From the NCBI GenBank assembly GCA_028455995.1, contig JABELC010000007.1, positions 1,240,001 to 1,304,000 of the forward strand: DNA of 64,000 nt. The letters run 5' to 3'. Made by a program: the position numbers and the translations under genes. Origin of the DNA: Scleromitrula shiraiana. Lineage: Eukaryota > Ascomycota > Leotiomycetes > Helotiales > Sclerotiniaceae. A model generated the notes under the pieces. It saw nothing but the letters and a program-made list of their open reading frames with translations, searched no databases and was not told where the DNA came from. This document shows positions 1-14,216 of the stretch, piece by piece (position 1 is the first letter of the stretch; each line of letters starts with the position of its first letter).

Positions 1-756
1 TACCAAGCTGCAGTGTCAGATTGCATAAAACGTTGTTTATTCTCTTTTTTTGCGATAGCATCAAACTTGGAGTTCAATTCAATCAATTCCGATATCATCC
101 TATAAGATCATATGCATACAGTAAAATCGGAGTCTTCTACGAGTATTCGGAATTTTATTCCGGTTCGGTCTCCAGATGATATCTATCTACTAAAACATCC
201 CCTTGCCTCTTTAAATTCCGACATCATTCCCTTAAACTTTCCAATGCAAAACTATTCCAAGACTGCCGTCGTTGGTCTTACTCAGTTACTAGTAAGAGGT
301 ACGCACAGGACAGTAAAATTATAAAAAAAAATTACCCAACATTCGTTTCGTGGTGGAGGAGAGTGGAAAACAAGAGAATCAACTAAAGCCCGGGTTAGCC
401 TTCCTCGCCTTCTAAAAGTTCTGATCATCTTCAAGGATACAAAAAGTCTACCGTAATAATAAATACTAGTTACTAACAACTTTTTGGACAGCTGTACATT
501 CAAAAGGCTGTTCACCAATGGGTTTTGGATGTTCAATGTGTACATAATAATTAATTGTTTTTATCTGTCGATAATTTACGGAATTTCCAACACAGTCAGC
601 ATAGTTTAATTTTAATTCATCAATCTGGCTTGTTGGTAGATTTCTTTTCTGCTCCACGCCTGAGCATAAATTTGTCACCTCCTCTCACCATTATCGTGGC
701 CTTTCGGTCTTCGATCTTCTATCTCTTACAACCCTCGGCGGATCCTCAACTTCAAT
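1..756. other. upstream region of the P450 reductase gene
   Basis: No convincing gene is seen. Reading frames here are short, mutually overlapping and without recognisable domains. The last 100 bases before the reductase ATG are pyrimidine-rich, as is common just upstream of starts in filamentous fungi, so the promoter and leader probably lie here. Confidence 0.6.
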
Positions 757-2951
757 ATGGGTGGACAACTTGATGTTTTGGACATCGTTGTCCTTGGGGT
801 GCTTGCTCTCGGAACTATAGCTTATTTTACAAAAGGCAAATACTGGGGAATTGTAAAGGATCCTTACGCCACAAGTTATGCCGCTGCCAATGGAAACAAA
901 CCAGCGAAGACGAGGAATATTCTCGAGAAGATGGATGAGTCCAACAAGAATTGTGTAGTCTTTTATGGGTCACAAACTGGTACCGCTGAAGATTATGCCT
1001 CCAGATTGGCAAAGGAGGGGAAAAGTCGTTTCGGTTTGGAGACCATGGTGGCGGATTTGGAAGACTACGATTATGACAACCTCGACGAATTTCCAGAAGA
1101 CAAAGTTGCCATGTTTGTTCTTGCCACATATGGTGAGGGGGAACCAACCGATAATGCCGTTGACTTTTACGAATTTGTTATGAATGAGGATGTCGAATTC
1201 TCGAGTGGAGAGAAATCTCTCGCAAACCTCAAATTTGTTGCCTTCGGTTTGGGAAACAACACATACGAGCACTACAACTCAATGGTTCGAAATGTTACAA
1301 AGGCTTTCGAGAAACTTGGAGCTACAAGAATTGGCGAAGCTGGTGAAGGTGACGATGGTGCCGGTACTATGGAAGAAGACTTTTTGGCTTGGAAAGACCC
1401 TATGTGGATTGCATTGGCTGAGAAATTGGGACTTCAGGAGCGTGATGCCGTCTATGAACCTGTCTTTGCCATCACTGATCGGGAAGAATTGACCAAGGAT
1501 TCTGCAGAGGTTTATCTCGGCGAACCAAACAAAATGCATTTGGAGGGTACTTCTAAGGGTCCTTACAATGCTCACAATCCATACATTGCACCTATCGCCG
1601 AATCCAAAGAGCTATTCACTGTCCAGGACCGAAACTGTCTGCACATGGAGATCGATGTCAGTGGCTCAAACCTTTCTTATCAGACCGGAGATCACATTGC
1701 AATTTGGCCCACAAATGCCGGAAAGGAAGTCGATCGTTTTCTCAATGTTACTGGACTCTCATCCAAAAAGGATTCTGTCATCAGTGTTAAACCTTTAGAC
1801 TCGACTGCAAAAGTGCCATTCCCTACACCTACCACATACGACGCCATAGTGAGATACCACATGGAGATCTGTGCTCCTGTGTCACGTCAATTTCTTGCAA
1901 CTTTGGCCCCTTTTGCACCAAGCGAGGCTGCCAAAGCAGAAATGGAGAAACTCGGAAGTGACAAAGATTACTTTCATGAAAAGATTAGCAACAACTACTT
2001 AAATATTGCTCAGGTTTTGCAAGAAATTGGTGGCCAAGAAAAATGGACCGCCATTCCATTCTCTGCTTTCATTGAAGGTTTGGGTAAAATCCAGCCACGT
2101 TATTATTCAATTTCCTCTTCCTCGCTTGTTCAAAAGAAGAAGATTGCTATCACTGCAGTCGTCGAGTCAACCCAAGTCACTGGTCGCACAGAAGCTCTCA
2201 AAGGTGTTACCACAAATTATCTACTTGCATTGAAGCAGAAGCAACATGGAGATGAACACCCAGATCCACACGGCCTTACATACGAGATCACAGGTCCAAG
2301 AAACAAATACGACGGTATTCATGTTCCAGTGCATGTAAGACACTCTAACTTCAAACTTCCCTCGGATCCTTCGAAGCCAGTTATTATGGTCGGTCCTGGA
2401 ACTGGTGTTGCTCCTTTCAGAGCTTTTGTCCAAGAAAGAGCCCAGCAGGCTAAGAATGGAGAGAATGTTGGACGCACAATTCTGTTCTTTGGATGCCGCA
2501 AATCAACTGAAGATTTCTTATATAAAGATGAATGGAAGGTTAGTTGGGAGAAAATTCCTTACTCATATATGATTCGCTAACACCTACAAAAGGAATACCA
2601 AGAAGCTCTTGGTGATAAATTTTCCCTCATCACTGCTTTCTCTCGTGAGGGCTCTCAAAAGGTTTACGTCCAACACCGTCTCAAAGAACAAGCCAAGGAA
2701 ATCAACGAACTATTACTTCAAAAAGCATACTTCTATGTTTGCGGTGATGCAGCAAATATGGCCAGAGAAGTCAACACTGTTTTGGGAAAGATTATTTCCG
2801 AACAACGAGGTATTCCAGATTCCAAAGCCGAGGATATTGTAAAGAGTATGAGATCTGCCAATCAATATCAGGTATGTTACCCTTCCTCCTCTTATTCAAC
2901 TCGGAAATCCACAAACTAATATATAAATTCTAGGAGGATGTATGGTCATAG
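757..2951 (+). CDS. CPR: NADPH-cytochrome P450 reductase
   Basis: Transfers electrons from NADPH through FAD and FMN to microsomal P450s on the ER membrane, serving for example sterol 14-demethylation. Exons are 757-2538, 2593-2871 and 2934-2951, giving 692 residues, the normal family length. An N-terminal anchor lies at about residues 8-24. The FMN domain shows YGSQTGT (70-76), ATYGEGEPTDNA (123-134) and FGLGNNTYEHYN (163-174). FAD binding shows RYYSISS (448-454). NADPH binding shows GPGTGVAPFR (546-555) and CGDAANM (644-650). The protein ends in DVWS, with the conserved penultimate Trp. Intron 1 (2539-2592, donor GTTAGT, branch CTAAC) is phase 0, and skipping it restores the EW-KEY continuity. 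Intron 2 (2872-2933) precedes a six-codon last exon. The gene is convergent with glutathione reductase, another NADPH flavoenzyme. Confidence 0.97.
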
Positions 2952-3829
2952 ACCCATCTTTAACTTCCCCGTCATCTACTTGCTTGCTTATGCATATGTG
3001 AGCGATATTTCGTCTCTCGGTGTTCTATATCATTCTCTCTCTATAATTAGATAAATATATCTTCAACTTTTCATATCAGCTAGTTGGGGAAAGGAAAATG
3101 CGAGATGGTTCGAAGAGATCGATGTAAGAAGATTTTCTTTTCAAATGTTTTCTAGGGCGGATAGATTCAGATTTGAAGGTCTTTTTTTGGTTTGGCCTGG
3201 ATTGGATTGGATTTTACAGTCGTGGATGGGTAGGTGGGGGGATGGCGGGCAGTGAGGGGGCTGGTTGGTGTGCATGAATATGAATGGGTACAGGGACTCA
3301 ATTTTTAATGCTACGATGGATGGAAAAGGCGATTGAAAATTGGGAGGAGGGAAGTGGAGGATAGGCGAGGATTGGTGGGATGGGGGCGGGGGTGAGAATG
3401 GTCGGGAGGGGAAGGGAGTTTATATTGGGATGCGTGCATGAGAAATAGATATCGGGTTTTTTCTTCATTACAGAATCTGTTTACTCCTGTTATTTTTCCT
3501 TCTTTCGTGTTACATAGGTTAGGTTGTGATTCTGAGGAGGTGAGTGTGATAGATGATTGGGTGAGTGAGAGTGTGATTGGATGGATGGATGGATGGATAA
3601 ATATTGATGGTGTGGCAATGTAGGTAGATAATTGATGGATTGGATTGATGTGATGATATATTACTCTACTCTACCTTACTTTTTCAATTATGAGAAGAAA
3701 CCGAGTAAACAAAATTGTCATGTAAGAAAAGGAAACCAAAAAGGTATCGCTGTGGAGTTGTATCTATATTTATCGTCTTATGTAAAGTACTAGTCTTTCA
3801 ATACAAAGTCTAATGCTACAAACAACCTT
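2952..3829. other. convergent intergenic region, G-rich on + strand
   Basis: This holds the 3' ends of the P450 reductase and glutathione reductase genes. From about 3180 to 3420 the + strand is strongly G-rich, and runs of three or more G at 3228-3260 fit a quadruplex pattern. A short GGAT repeat lies near 3580-3600. No coding feature is supported. Confidence 0.6.
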
Positions 3830-5956
<2,127 letters not shown>

Positions 5957-6925
5957 ATGGCCATCACCATCCCCTCCTCCCTCAAAGCTGCCTGTCTAAA
6001 GCAAATCGCCTTCAAATGCGGAATACAAACATCCGGCACGAAGCCCCTCCTCTCCCAGCGTATCCAAGATGAGCTTCCCAATCTCTCATTCGCCGCATCG
6101 AATTCCACCAAGCCAATTCGAATCTTGAGTATAGATATGGGAATTCGAAATCTCGCATACAGTCTCCTAGAAATACAACCTTCGAAGCCCTCTACGAGAA
6201 AGAAGATCCCCTTACCGGTCCTTCAGTCATGGCGGAAACTTTCTCTCTTACCTCAAAATACAAATACAGACGCAGACTCTAAAGTTAGCAAAGAGTTTAC
6301 CCCAGTTATACTTGCAAATGCAGCATATAAGCTATTGCGCAATAACTTGCTACCGCTCTCTCCGACGTTGATCCTAATTGAACGACAGAGATTTCGTTCA
6401 ATGGGTAGTAAGCACATATTGGAGTGGACGATAAGAGTTAATATGCTGGAGAGTATGCTTTGGGCTATATTAAAGACATTGAGGGAAGAGGGAGTATGGG
6501 AGGGAGAAGTGAGGGAGGTTGCGCCGAAGAAGGTTGGGGATTTTTGGGTTGTGGAGGAGGGGCAAGAAGACGGAGATGGGCTGTTTAAGAAAGTTAGAAC
6601 GGCCAAGGAGGCAAAAGCGAGGAATAAGGGTGCCAAGATTGATTTGGTGAGGAGATGGTTGGAGGAAGAGAGTGTGGTTGTTATGGGGAGTGAGGATGTT
6701 AAGAAGATTAGAGAGAGATACATGGATAAATGGGGTAGAAAAGCAGGGAGGACAAAGGGAAAGAAGGCCGCTGTTAGTGATGAGGAGAAAGAAAAAGAAA
6801 AAGAAGAAATGGGCAAACTAGATGACTTGGCCGATTGTTTGTTGCAGGGCATGGCATGGATAAAGTGGGAGGAGAACAAGCGGATTGCACTGAAGAACGG
6901 GGTTGAGATCTTATTAGAAAACTGA
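5957..6925 (+). CDS. CCE1: mitochondrial Holliday junction resolvase, Cce1/Ydc2 family
   Basis: Cleaves four-way DNA junctions in mitochondrial DNA recombination and segregation. The 322-residue protein has no intron. Residues 8-40 resemble the SAP-like DNA-binding segment of fungal Ydc2. A RuvC/RNase H-like catalytic set is visible: Asp60 in ILSIDMGIRN, Glu142 in LIERQRFRS, and Asp289/Asp293 in LDDLADCL. The 215-285 segment is Lys/Glu/Arg-rich. The chosen ATG at 5957 directly precedes the SAP-like part, and no in-frame upstream ATG is seen. An out-of-frame ATG at 5947 opens an overlapping upstream frame and could limit translation. The first 400 bases are C-rich in sense and the rest is G-rich. 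Confidence 0.9.
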   Translation: MAITIPSSLKAACLKQIAFKCGIQTSGTKPLLSQRIQDELPNLSFAASNSTKPIRILSIDMGIRNLAYSLLEIQPSKPSTRKKIPLPVLQSWRKLSLLPQNTNTDADSKVSKEFTPVILANAAYKLLRNNLLPLSPTLILIERQRFRSMGSKHILEWTIRVNMLESMLWAILKTLREEGVWEGEVREVAPKKVGDFWVVEEGQEDGDGLFKKVRTAKEAKARNKGAKIDLVRRWLEEESVVVMGSEDVKKIRERYMDKWGRKAGRTKGKKAAVSDEEKEKEKEEMGKLDDLADCLLQGMAWIKWEENKRIALKNGVEILLEN

Positions 6926-7404
6926 TATCGCAAATCTCCCAAATAGTAAGGAGTGCAAATTGTTTGAGCAGGTTATTGAGATTGTGCACTGCCCTGTGCA
7001 CGAGGTATAAATCTCAACTATAGATCGTATTATGAAACACTCCTAATCTACTCGAGCCACGGATTATCTTAATAGACCTTCAATATTGTTTGATTAGACA
7101 TGCAACAAGCTGATCTAAGTGTCTGGGCATACCTCTCTCAAGTTAGACTCGAGATATAGTCTTTAGGCTTACCTCAGCCACTTTGAGATTAAGGGAGGTT
7201 ATATTTTCGGTTCGAGTATTTCTTCCACCAATCGTAGCACCGCACCTCCACAACATCATATGCCAGTCCAATACAGATCCTATACAAACTACACATCTAA
7301 TTTCAGATACGCGACCAAGGTATTTATCTATCCTAACCTAAGACGAAACGCCTTCCCGCTAATGTTCATATTTCCCACCCCGTGAACGCCAAAAGTATAT
7401 TTAA
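6926..7404. other. convergent intergenic region
   Basis: This is 3' flanking sequence of the resolvase and pseudokinase genes. Nothing else is recognised. Confidence 0.5.
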
Positions 7405-10069
7405 TCACCAGCCATCACCCCAATCTGCATCTTCATCCGTAGCTTTTGGAGCCGTATCGATCTTTTTCGCAACCTGTGGTTTGGCAGCTGTAGTTACGGT
7501 TTTCTTTGCCCCCACAGATCCCGTGGTAGCCACCCTTCCAGAGGCTATAGGTCTTCCAGTACTCTTTGCTGCAGGCTTCGCTAACCCTTTTGGTAATGCT
7601 TTCTGAGGCCCTGGCTTTTTCTGCTGGGCTGCTAACCACCCTGCAAAATCCGGTTCGCCATTGTCATCAAATGGGTTTGCAGCTGAAGTTTTGGAGGTGG
7701 TAGTTGGAGCAGATTCGCTGGGTGCATCAAAAAATGAATCTCCTTCCATATCACCCCATGCTTCCATATCATCCTCGCCTGCATTCTGGTCTTCAAAATA
7801 GCCTTGATTAGCCGACGATGCGGATGCTGAAGCCGATGGTGATGCTACTGCCTGTCGATGCAAAGGAGATGCTGATGCAGTCAATTGAGTAGAGCGCTGA
7901 CTGTCCTTCCCTTGTGGCGCAGAGGCGGGACGTGCATCTGGTGTGGTGGAGCCATTTGTTGGTTGAATCTCACCGGTTGCTGCGGAAACCTTGTTGGTAA
8001 ATGAAGAAATAGCCCAGCCTGTCCAAGATGAAGCTGCATCACTTGGCTGTGGTGTGCTCATGCGCGGTGCAGATGAGGAAGCTGTTTCTGTGCTTGGTGG
8101 TGGAAGAACTGTGTCAGGCATCGATGCAGCAGACTTGCGAATACGTTGTAGATACGTATCCAACGTTTTGTTGGCCTGGTCTCGGATAAGTTTCTCTTTA
8201 TCAATTAAGCAAGGACACAATGACGGCAATATTCGATTAGCACAGTCATCATCATTAAACGAGTCGGATGTGACAGCTAGTGCCAGTAACGCGGCATTCC
8301 TAGCATGAACAAATGGATCTCGAAGTGATCGAGTGAAAGCAGCAATCAAAACTTTGGATCTTGTGCTGACACCAAGATTTTTGGCAATCTTTCCTAGACA
8401 GATCGTTGTATTCGTTCGGATACCGGGTTGCTCATCATTTGAGGTTTTGGCAAGATACTTCAACAACTCTCCATTGATGGTTCGATCTGACAATTTTCCA
8501 ATGATTGTTAACACAGCCTTGACTGTTTGTTCTCGTACTACTGGCGCAAGATCTGTAAATCCGGTAACCTACAGATAATATTAGCACATTTCCGCCGTTC
8601 TCGCGCCTGAAACCTTACCATTTGGGGGAAGATTTTGTCATTGACAATTTTCTGTGGCAAACGATCAATCATCAGTGGAAGATTGTCTAATAAACACACT
8701 CGGATGGCTCTGTCTGGACTACCAAATAATCTAACGACTACAGGTGTCACTTTGGCTTCAAAATCCTCATCTGTAAGCTTCGTGCTAATTTTCATAACAA
8801 CACCAAAGACCTTTGGACCGCCGCCACCGAACTCAACAGATTTCAGTAACTCCGGAAGGATCTTCATTTTGAAATAGTCCTCGGGAAAATCGTTCGATAA
8901 TTCATCAAGGTCACTTGACAACGTCAGTCCATATATTTCCCGAAGCTTTAGAACAACAAATTTACCTTAAAAATTCCTCTCGCTCTGTTTCCGTTTTCAT
9001 CCCAAGACTGTCCACTCCTTCGGTAAGCTTGATCAAGGGAGTTTCGAAAAATCCCCCATTTCGACGACCTTGCTCAAGAAAATGGCCAACGCTGAGTCGA
9101 GCTTTAGGATTACTGTTGACCAGCCGCCTATAGCTTGATTGCATGGTTGGAGGAATGTTCTTCGTCTGTCCAGCTTGTTCACTTCCCGTAAAGTCGCCAT
9201 TGAATACTTCGAAAATTAAAGCGCCGTAATTGTATGAGTCAACTGCGTAGATCGGGTGTTTCTTTATAGCATCCCATCCGGAATTCGCCAATTCAGGAGG
9301 TGTATAACGCCGTGAATCTGGTACGAGACTTCCATAATTCTGGATCATTTAGTTTCTCATATATTCCATACTACATCGCGACAGAACGTACATATATAAT
9401 AGCCTCAGTATCTTTCATACTACTCAATACTTCAAATCCACCCACTTTCCACTCTCCACTTTCGCTCGTGTATATAGACCCTACTCGTAGCATGCCATGC
9501 ACTGAAGCTGCTTCATCGTTGATAAACTTTATTGTTTGCTACATATCCTATTAGACTTGGCACAAGATGGAACATGCAGAAACATACAGCTATGCTAAAC
9601 AATCCCCATTTTAATGTTTCTGGACTCATGCTCTTCCTTTTGATATGCCATCTGAGTGGGACAACTCTCTCGGTTGCAATATAAATATAACTTTCGGTCT
9701 GATCCCATGGACGTGAGTAGATATGCCACATATTTCGACTCTTGATCACTCATACCTCAACCGTATCCAACACTTTCATAACTCCGGGATGTCGTAAAGT
9801 TCGAAGCTTCTTAACAGCATTTCTGGCTAAAGGTAGTCGAGCTTTGTTGGCGGTGACATCGAAGGAGAGGATGCTACAGTTCGATCCATCATCCTGTAAT
9901 CACCAATTAGCTTTACTCTTTATGAAACTGATGTTTCTTCGCATACCCTCTTGGTACCATTGTATAATTTCCATATCGATTGCTCTATATCAACCTGATC
10001 TCCGAATGTGTAAGGAAACGGAGGACCTTTTGATATCGCAGATGCGACCGCAGATTTCAAGAAATCCAT
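7405..10069 (-). CDS. CEX1: SCYL/Cex1-type pseudokinase with HEAT repeats
   Basis: The family takes part in tRNA export and handling on the cytoplasmic side of nuclear pores and in COPI-linked traffic. Seven minus-strand exons are inferred: 10069-9947, 9893-9756, 9698-9588, 9538-9392, 9339-8966, 8913-8619 and 8568-7405, giving 783 residues. All junctions keep phase and use GTANG-type donors. The N-terminal kinase-like domain (about 20-300) is degenerate: the HRD loop is replaced by a VHGMLRV segment and the DFG by GGF, so no catalysis is expected. HEAT-like helices follow (about 300-480), then a Ser/Ala/Pro-rich tail. The acidic, tryptophan-containing C-terminus DADWGDGW is typical of Cex1/Scyl1 and suits coatomer binding. 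The start is divergent from the PHD gene. Confidence 0.9.
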
Positions 10070-11348
10070 AAAAATGTGAGGAAAGGGTATCAAGGTACTC
10101 AGATATAAATTACAATAAAATACATGAATAAATGCTTCCTGAAAAGAGATGTAGACAGCTATGTTCTTCAATTCAATCCAATTCAATCCAATTGTTCGAC
10201 CCCGCTATACCAGGAATGGCGAGGTATAAAAGCGGTGAATCGAATGGATAAGTCCGTGCTATAGGTGCATTTCACGTTTCTACGCATCTCCATCACGCGT
10301 TTGTTTCCTCGCACTTCCATCGCATCTTCAACATTAATTATTGCTGCACCAATATATTAATAAATACTCACCTACCTGCCTACCTACATAGTATGTACCT
10401 ACCTATCAACAGATCATAGTTTACTTACTACATTCATTCCCAAGCAATCCTCCAATACACTTACAAGAACTTCAATTTCCAATGGATCATACTTTACTCC
10501 ACGATATGTTTTACTACATGAATCTACCCATGTAAACAAATACTTTTTGGACTTAGAAGCTAGCCCTGGAGCTCTGGAGCTAATGGCTGAGTCTTCTATT
10601 TAGATCACCTTCAAATGTTCTTTTCCCTCTTCATATGTTTTATCAAATAATATGAATTCATATAATCCCTTCAAGCTGCCAACCGTCTCGGCAACTGAAT
10701 ACAACCAATATAATTGTGTTCGACCCATTTCTTCCCATAAAATACATGATGGTGTAAGTATGTTTTGTTTGTTTGTTTCGGCTGTTCATACGATGAACAT
10801 ATTGTGTCGATGATGACTATCTGGTAAAAGGTCCGAGTGTTTAGAATGCTTCTTGCTGGTTTTGATTTAGTTCTACTTTGCCATTGTGGTGGTCGAGGAT
10901 GCTTCTTTCTATTTCTTATTGGACCCTAGTGGCAGTCCTTCGATTCAGGCAAGACTGTTCCTACCCAAGTCAATTAGTTTGAACAGTGAAATTTAAGGAC
11001 AAATTCATGTCTTTGACACTATCGCTATACGGAGTTATACATCTACATACGCTAGGATGGATGACCAAAGGCTGCGACTGAAAGTGGGTATGACAAAAAT
11101 CTTGCTACTTTGGAGTTTCGATATAGATCTAGAACTGGCTGAGATATCCAATGGTCTAGCACGGCTGATTGCATAACCGCTCGAGCAAATACTATGATGA
11201 TCGATTATAAACTGAAAAGACCTGAGGCACATTCAAAATTCCTCGAAACTCTTGCACAAAATTAAATATTATCGAAGATTTTGCTAACAACAATCAACTA
11301 CAGACCCAAGCCGATGATAAATTTGACGAGTCCAGCTCGATCACTTCA
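10070..11348. other. divergent intergenic region
   Basis: Lies between the starts of the pseudokinase gene and the PHD-finger gene. It contains short direct copies such as AATTCAATCC near 10167-10190 and CCTACCTAC near 10370-10400. No long reading frame or RNA gene is recognised. It probably holds two promoters and leaders. Confidence 0.5.
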
Positions 11349-13713
11349 ATGTCAAGCAACAGTAAGAGGACAACATGTTGGAAGTGCCGCGAACCAGCCG
11401 CAAAGTTGGATGACCTATATCCGTGCTCATCCTGCTCGGCCAGGTTCCATCGGACATGCTATAAATTTACGTACGATATGTCCCTTTTTATCTATTCGCA
11501 ATTGCAACATTCTCGCTTCTTTTTTGCTTTACGATAAGCTAAGATCTAATAGAAATAATGGACAGTGTCCTCGTTGCATCAATAAGTCTAAAAAAGTTCT
11601 TTCACCCTCTGAATCAACTCCCGCCACTATGGGATCTACACAACGTTCACAAGCGAAAACTTCGGGAATTAGCGTTTGCGAAGCTCCTGTTTGTGAAGCT
11701 CCTGGTTGCAATAAACCTATCTACGTTGCTTCCAAGGCCGCCTCCAATAATAAACGTATGTGCTTGATATGCGAGATTTCAGAGAGGGGTAAGCGTGCTA
11801 GGTTACAACCCGTCCATTCATCTAAAGTGCCTCAAGTATCACAGCATGTCAACAAACAAAAGCTACATCATATTCGTTTGGATAAAGATATGCAATCACT
11901 AAAGCGAAAGCGCGGTTCATCTGGTAATAAGCCTGATGGCGGAAAGGATTCTCAGCGACCGGCCAAACGACCTTTTGTGGGCCACGAAAAGATGCAGCAT
12001 GAGTCTGACAGAAACCCTATCTTCAAAAATAAATCAAAACCATCTGCTCCAGACACAAATTCTCATGGTATCTCTTTTCAATCTTTAAAGGCTACGCATA
12101 AAAAAACATCTCACATAAAAGTAACCGATTTTCCTAATGATAGATCGCGATTTCCAAAGTCTATTCATAGCACAACATCTCGAACAAAAACGAACGGCTA
12201 CTCTAATGATACATCTGGCCTGTGAGTCCGTTCCTTCTTTTTCAGAAACAGAATGTTCGCTAATTGCTTCTTTAGACTGCCAGATCTTGAAAGGCAAAAG
12301 CTATCGCCTTCTCCGGAGGACGAGCCGCCCCCGCCAGTCATTCCCGGCGATAATAAGAGTTCCTGGGATTTCGATGCGCTACAAGATGATAGTCCTGGAT
12401 CCCAAATTGTAGGGGAATTCAGGGCCATGCAAGAAAGTGCAGACCAAGCGATTGGCCCGAAACCACTGAAATCGGCCGTTCAACTTGACAGAGCAGTCAA
12501 TTCACCTAGTCCTTGTGTGGGACGAGCCGCTTCGGAGCCATCAGACCTTGGTTTCAATAAAGTATCTACCTCTTCCAATTATTCTACAGAACAAGCTAGT
12601 GGTAGACAATTGGAAGTAGCACTTGACACGATACCCAAGTTATCTAATCCTCCCAGGGAACAAACTGGTGATGGATCATTACAATCGGCTCTGCATGGGA
12701 CAATTGGCTCACCTGATCCTACAAAGCATGTTAATATCAATGTTCTAGACCCAGCTGTACACAATGCGTCAACTTTTATCGGAGCTTCTACTGCAACAGT
12801 TAACATAAGGCTGACTGAAAACCTTGCTGACAGAGCCACTGATTTATCAAGCTCTTCTGTGCTACTTCAAAAGTCTCCTGTTCCAATATCAAGGACTGCT
12901 AGCATTAAAACGCCAACTCGTAACACACCCTCTACATTCAGCCCTCCTACCAAGCACCATGAAACTTTCTCCTCGCTATTCAGGAGAATCAATGGCAGTG
13001 GTAACGATCGAAATAGCACACCAAGCATCGGAGAGAAAACCTCATCTGAAGTCGAAATCCCAGATAGCACACACAAGATAGCATCACCAGCGCTTCCAAT
13101 GTCACCGTTGCTAGCTAGTGCAATGCCATTTCGACGAACTGAGATTACTGAGGCGAAAAGGGCTGCCCCGGTGTATGGATACTATAGTCCGCAAACTATC
13201 GAGTACAAGCGCCAATTGCGTGCAAAAGCTTATGACTCGAGCAGCCTAGACGACTTCTTAGACAAACAATCGAAAGCTCAGGCCCAAGCACAGATCGAAG
13301 AAGAACAAAATTTCTTACCACCAGTTGAAGAAACTGCTAAAACACAGATTTGGGGACGCATAGATCCTCGTAAAGTATGGCCCAAAGAGCAGTCTGAGAG
13401 TTGGTACGAAGCAAAACGACAGGAGATTGATGCACGTGGTGGTCGAAAAGCGAATATGGGTATTCTGTTGACGCGTCAAATCTGTGAAGAAAGGGCTGCT
13501 AAAGGATGGCATCCGAACCAAACCCAAGAACGGCGTTCTGATAGTCAAGTTCAACAATTTTTTGAATCTCTATATAACCTCAAAAACCTTGATCTCTACG
13601 AACCAGTACTGAAAGATGGAAAACTCTATGTGCGAGAACCTATGGTAATAGACAAAAACGGGAGGAAGATTAAGGAAGAACAACTGTTTCCAGCTGATAA
13701 TTGGACGGAATAA
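11349..13713 (+). CDS. PHD-finger protein of unknown role
   Basis: Exons are 11349-11470, 11553-12221 and 12276-13713, giving 742 residues. The first intron lies inside a PHD-type zinc finger: CWKC, CSSC, then HRTC before the intron and CPRC just after it, matching a Cys4-His-Cys3 layout. Such fingers usually read histone H3 tails, but this is inference. A second Cys cluster follows (CEAPVCEAPGCNKPIY, then CLIC). The middle is Ser/Thr/Pro-rich and likely disordered. The last 170 residues (from about AAPVYGYYSP) look compact, with a Trp-rich segment (WGRIDPRKVW, ESWYEAKR). A nearer acceptor at 12245 would keep frame and add ten residues, but it would leave a 24-bp intron and is rejected. Probably nuclear; no precise homologue is recognised. 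Confidence 0.75.
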
Positions 13714-14216
13714 AGGACGGAGTGGCTGTTGGCTTCGAAGATAATGATTTACGACAACTGGAAGTGTGCATATTGGTTGTGTTTCTGAACCATTTGAGTT
13801 TGGAGTTTTCCGGTTTGTTTATAATACCTCTTCAAATAATATGCTTCAGTACTCTTTTTACATATCACAAATTCAATGTTATTACATTAATAGTTCAAAT
13901 ATCGAACTAGTACTTTGAGTTTGTTCGAGAGGAAGTATTGGAACAGTCGAAACGATTTGTAGTTGAGTTGTATTATGTCTGTGATTTATGCTAATATTAG
14001 GTCTTATTTTTATTGCTACTAATTCGGCATACCGCAATCGAAAACTTGATCCTGCCCATGGAAAACCCCATTCCTCATAGAGATCGTTAAGGAAATATTA
14101 TATGTGAAAGAAAAACTCCCAAAAGCTTCAGTAATCCAACCACAACGATGAAAACTCCTAACCATTCAATTAAAACGAAGCACCTCCTCTCACAACCTTA
14201 ACACCCTGCACATTCC
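13714..14216. other. convergent intergenic region
   Basis: This is 3' flanking DNA of the PHD gene and the large acidic orphan. Nothing else is recognised. Confidence 0.5.

Noticed and set aside
6253..6942. 229-codon frame antisense to the resolvase
   Set aside because: The encoded protein is Ser/Leu/Phe-rich low-complexity caused by the G-rich sense strand, and the sense frame has clear catalytic motifs.
7991..8308. 105-codon frame opposite the pseudokinase tail
   Set aside because: Antisense shadow of a well-supported exon.
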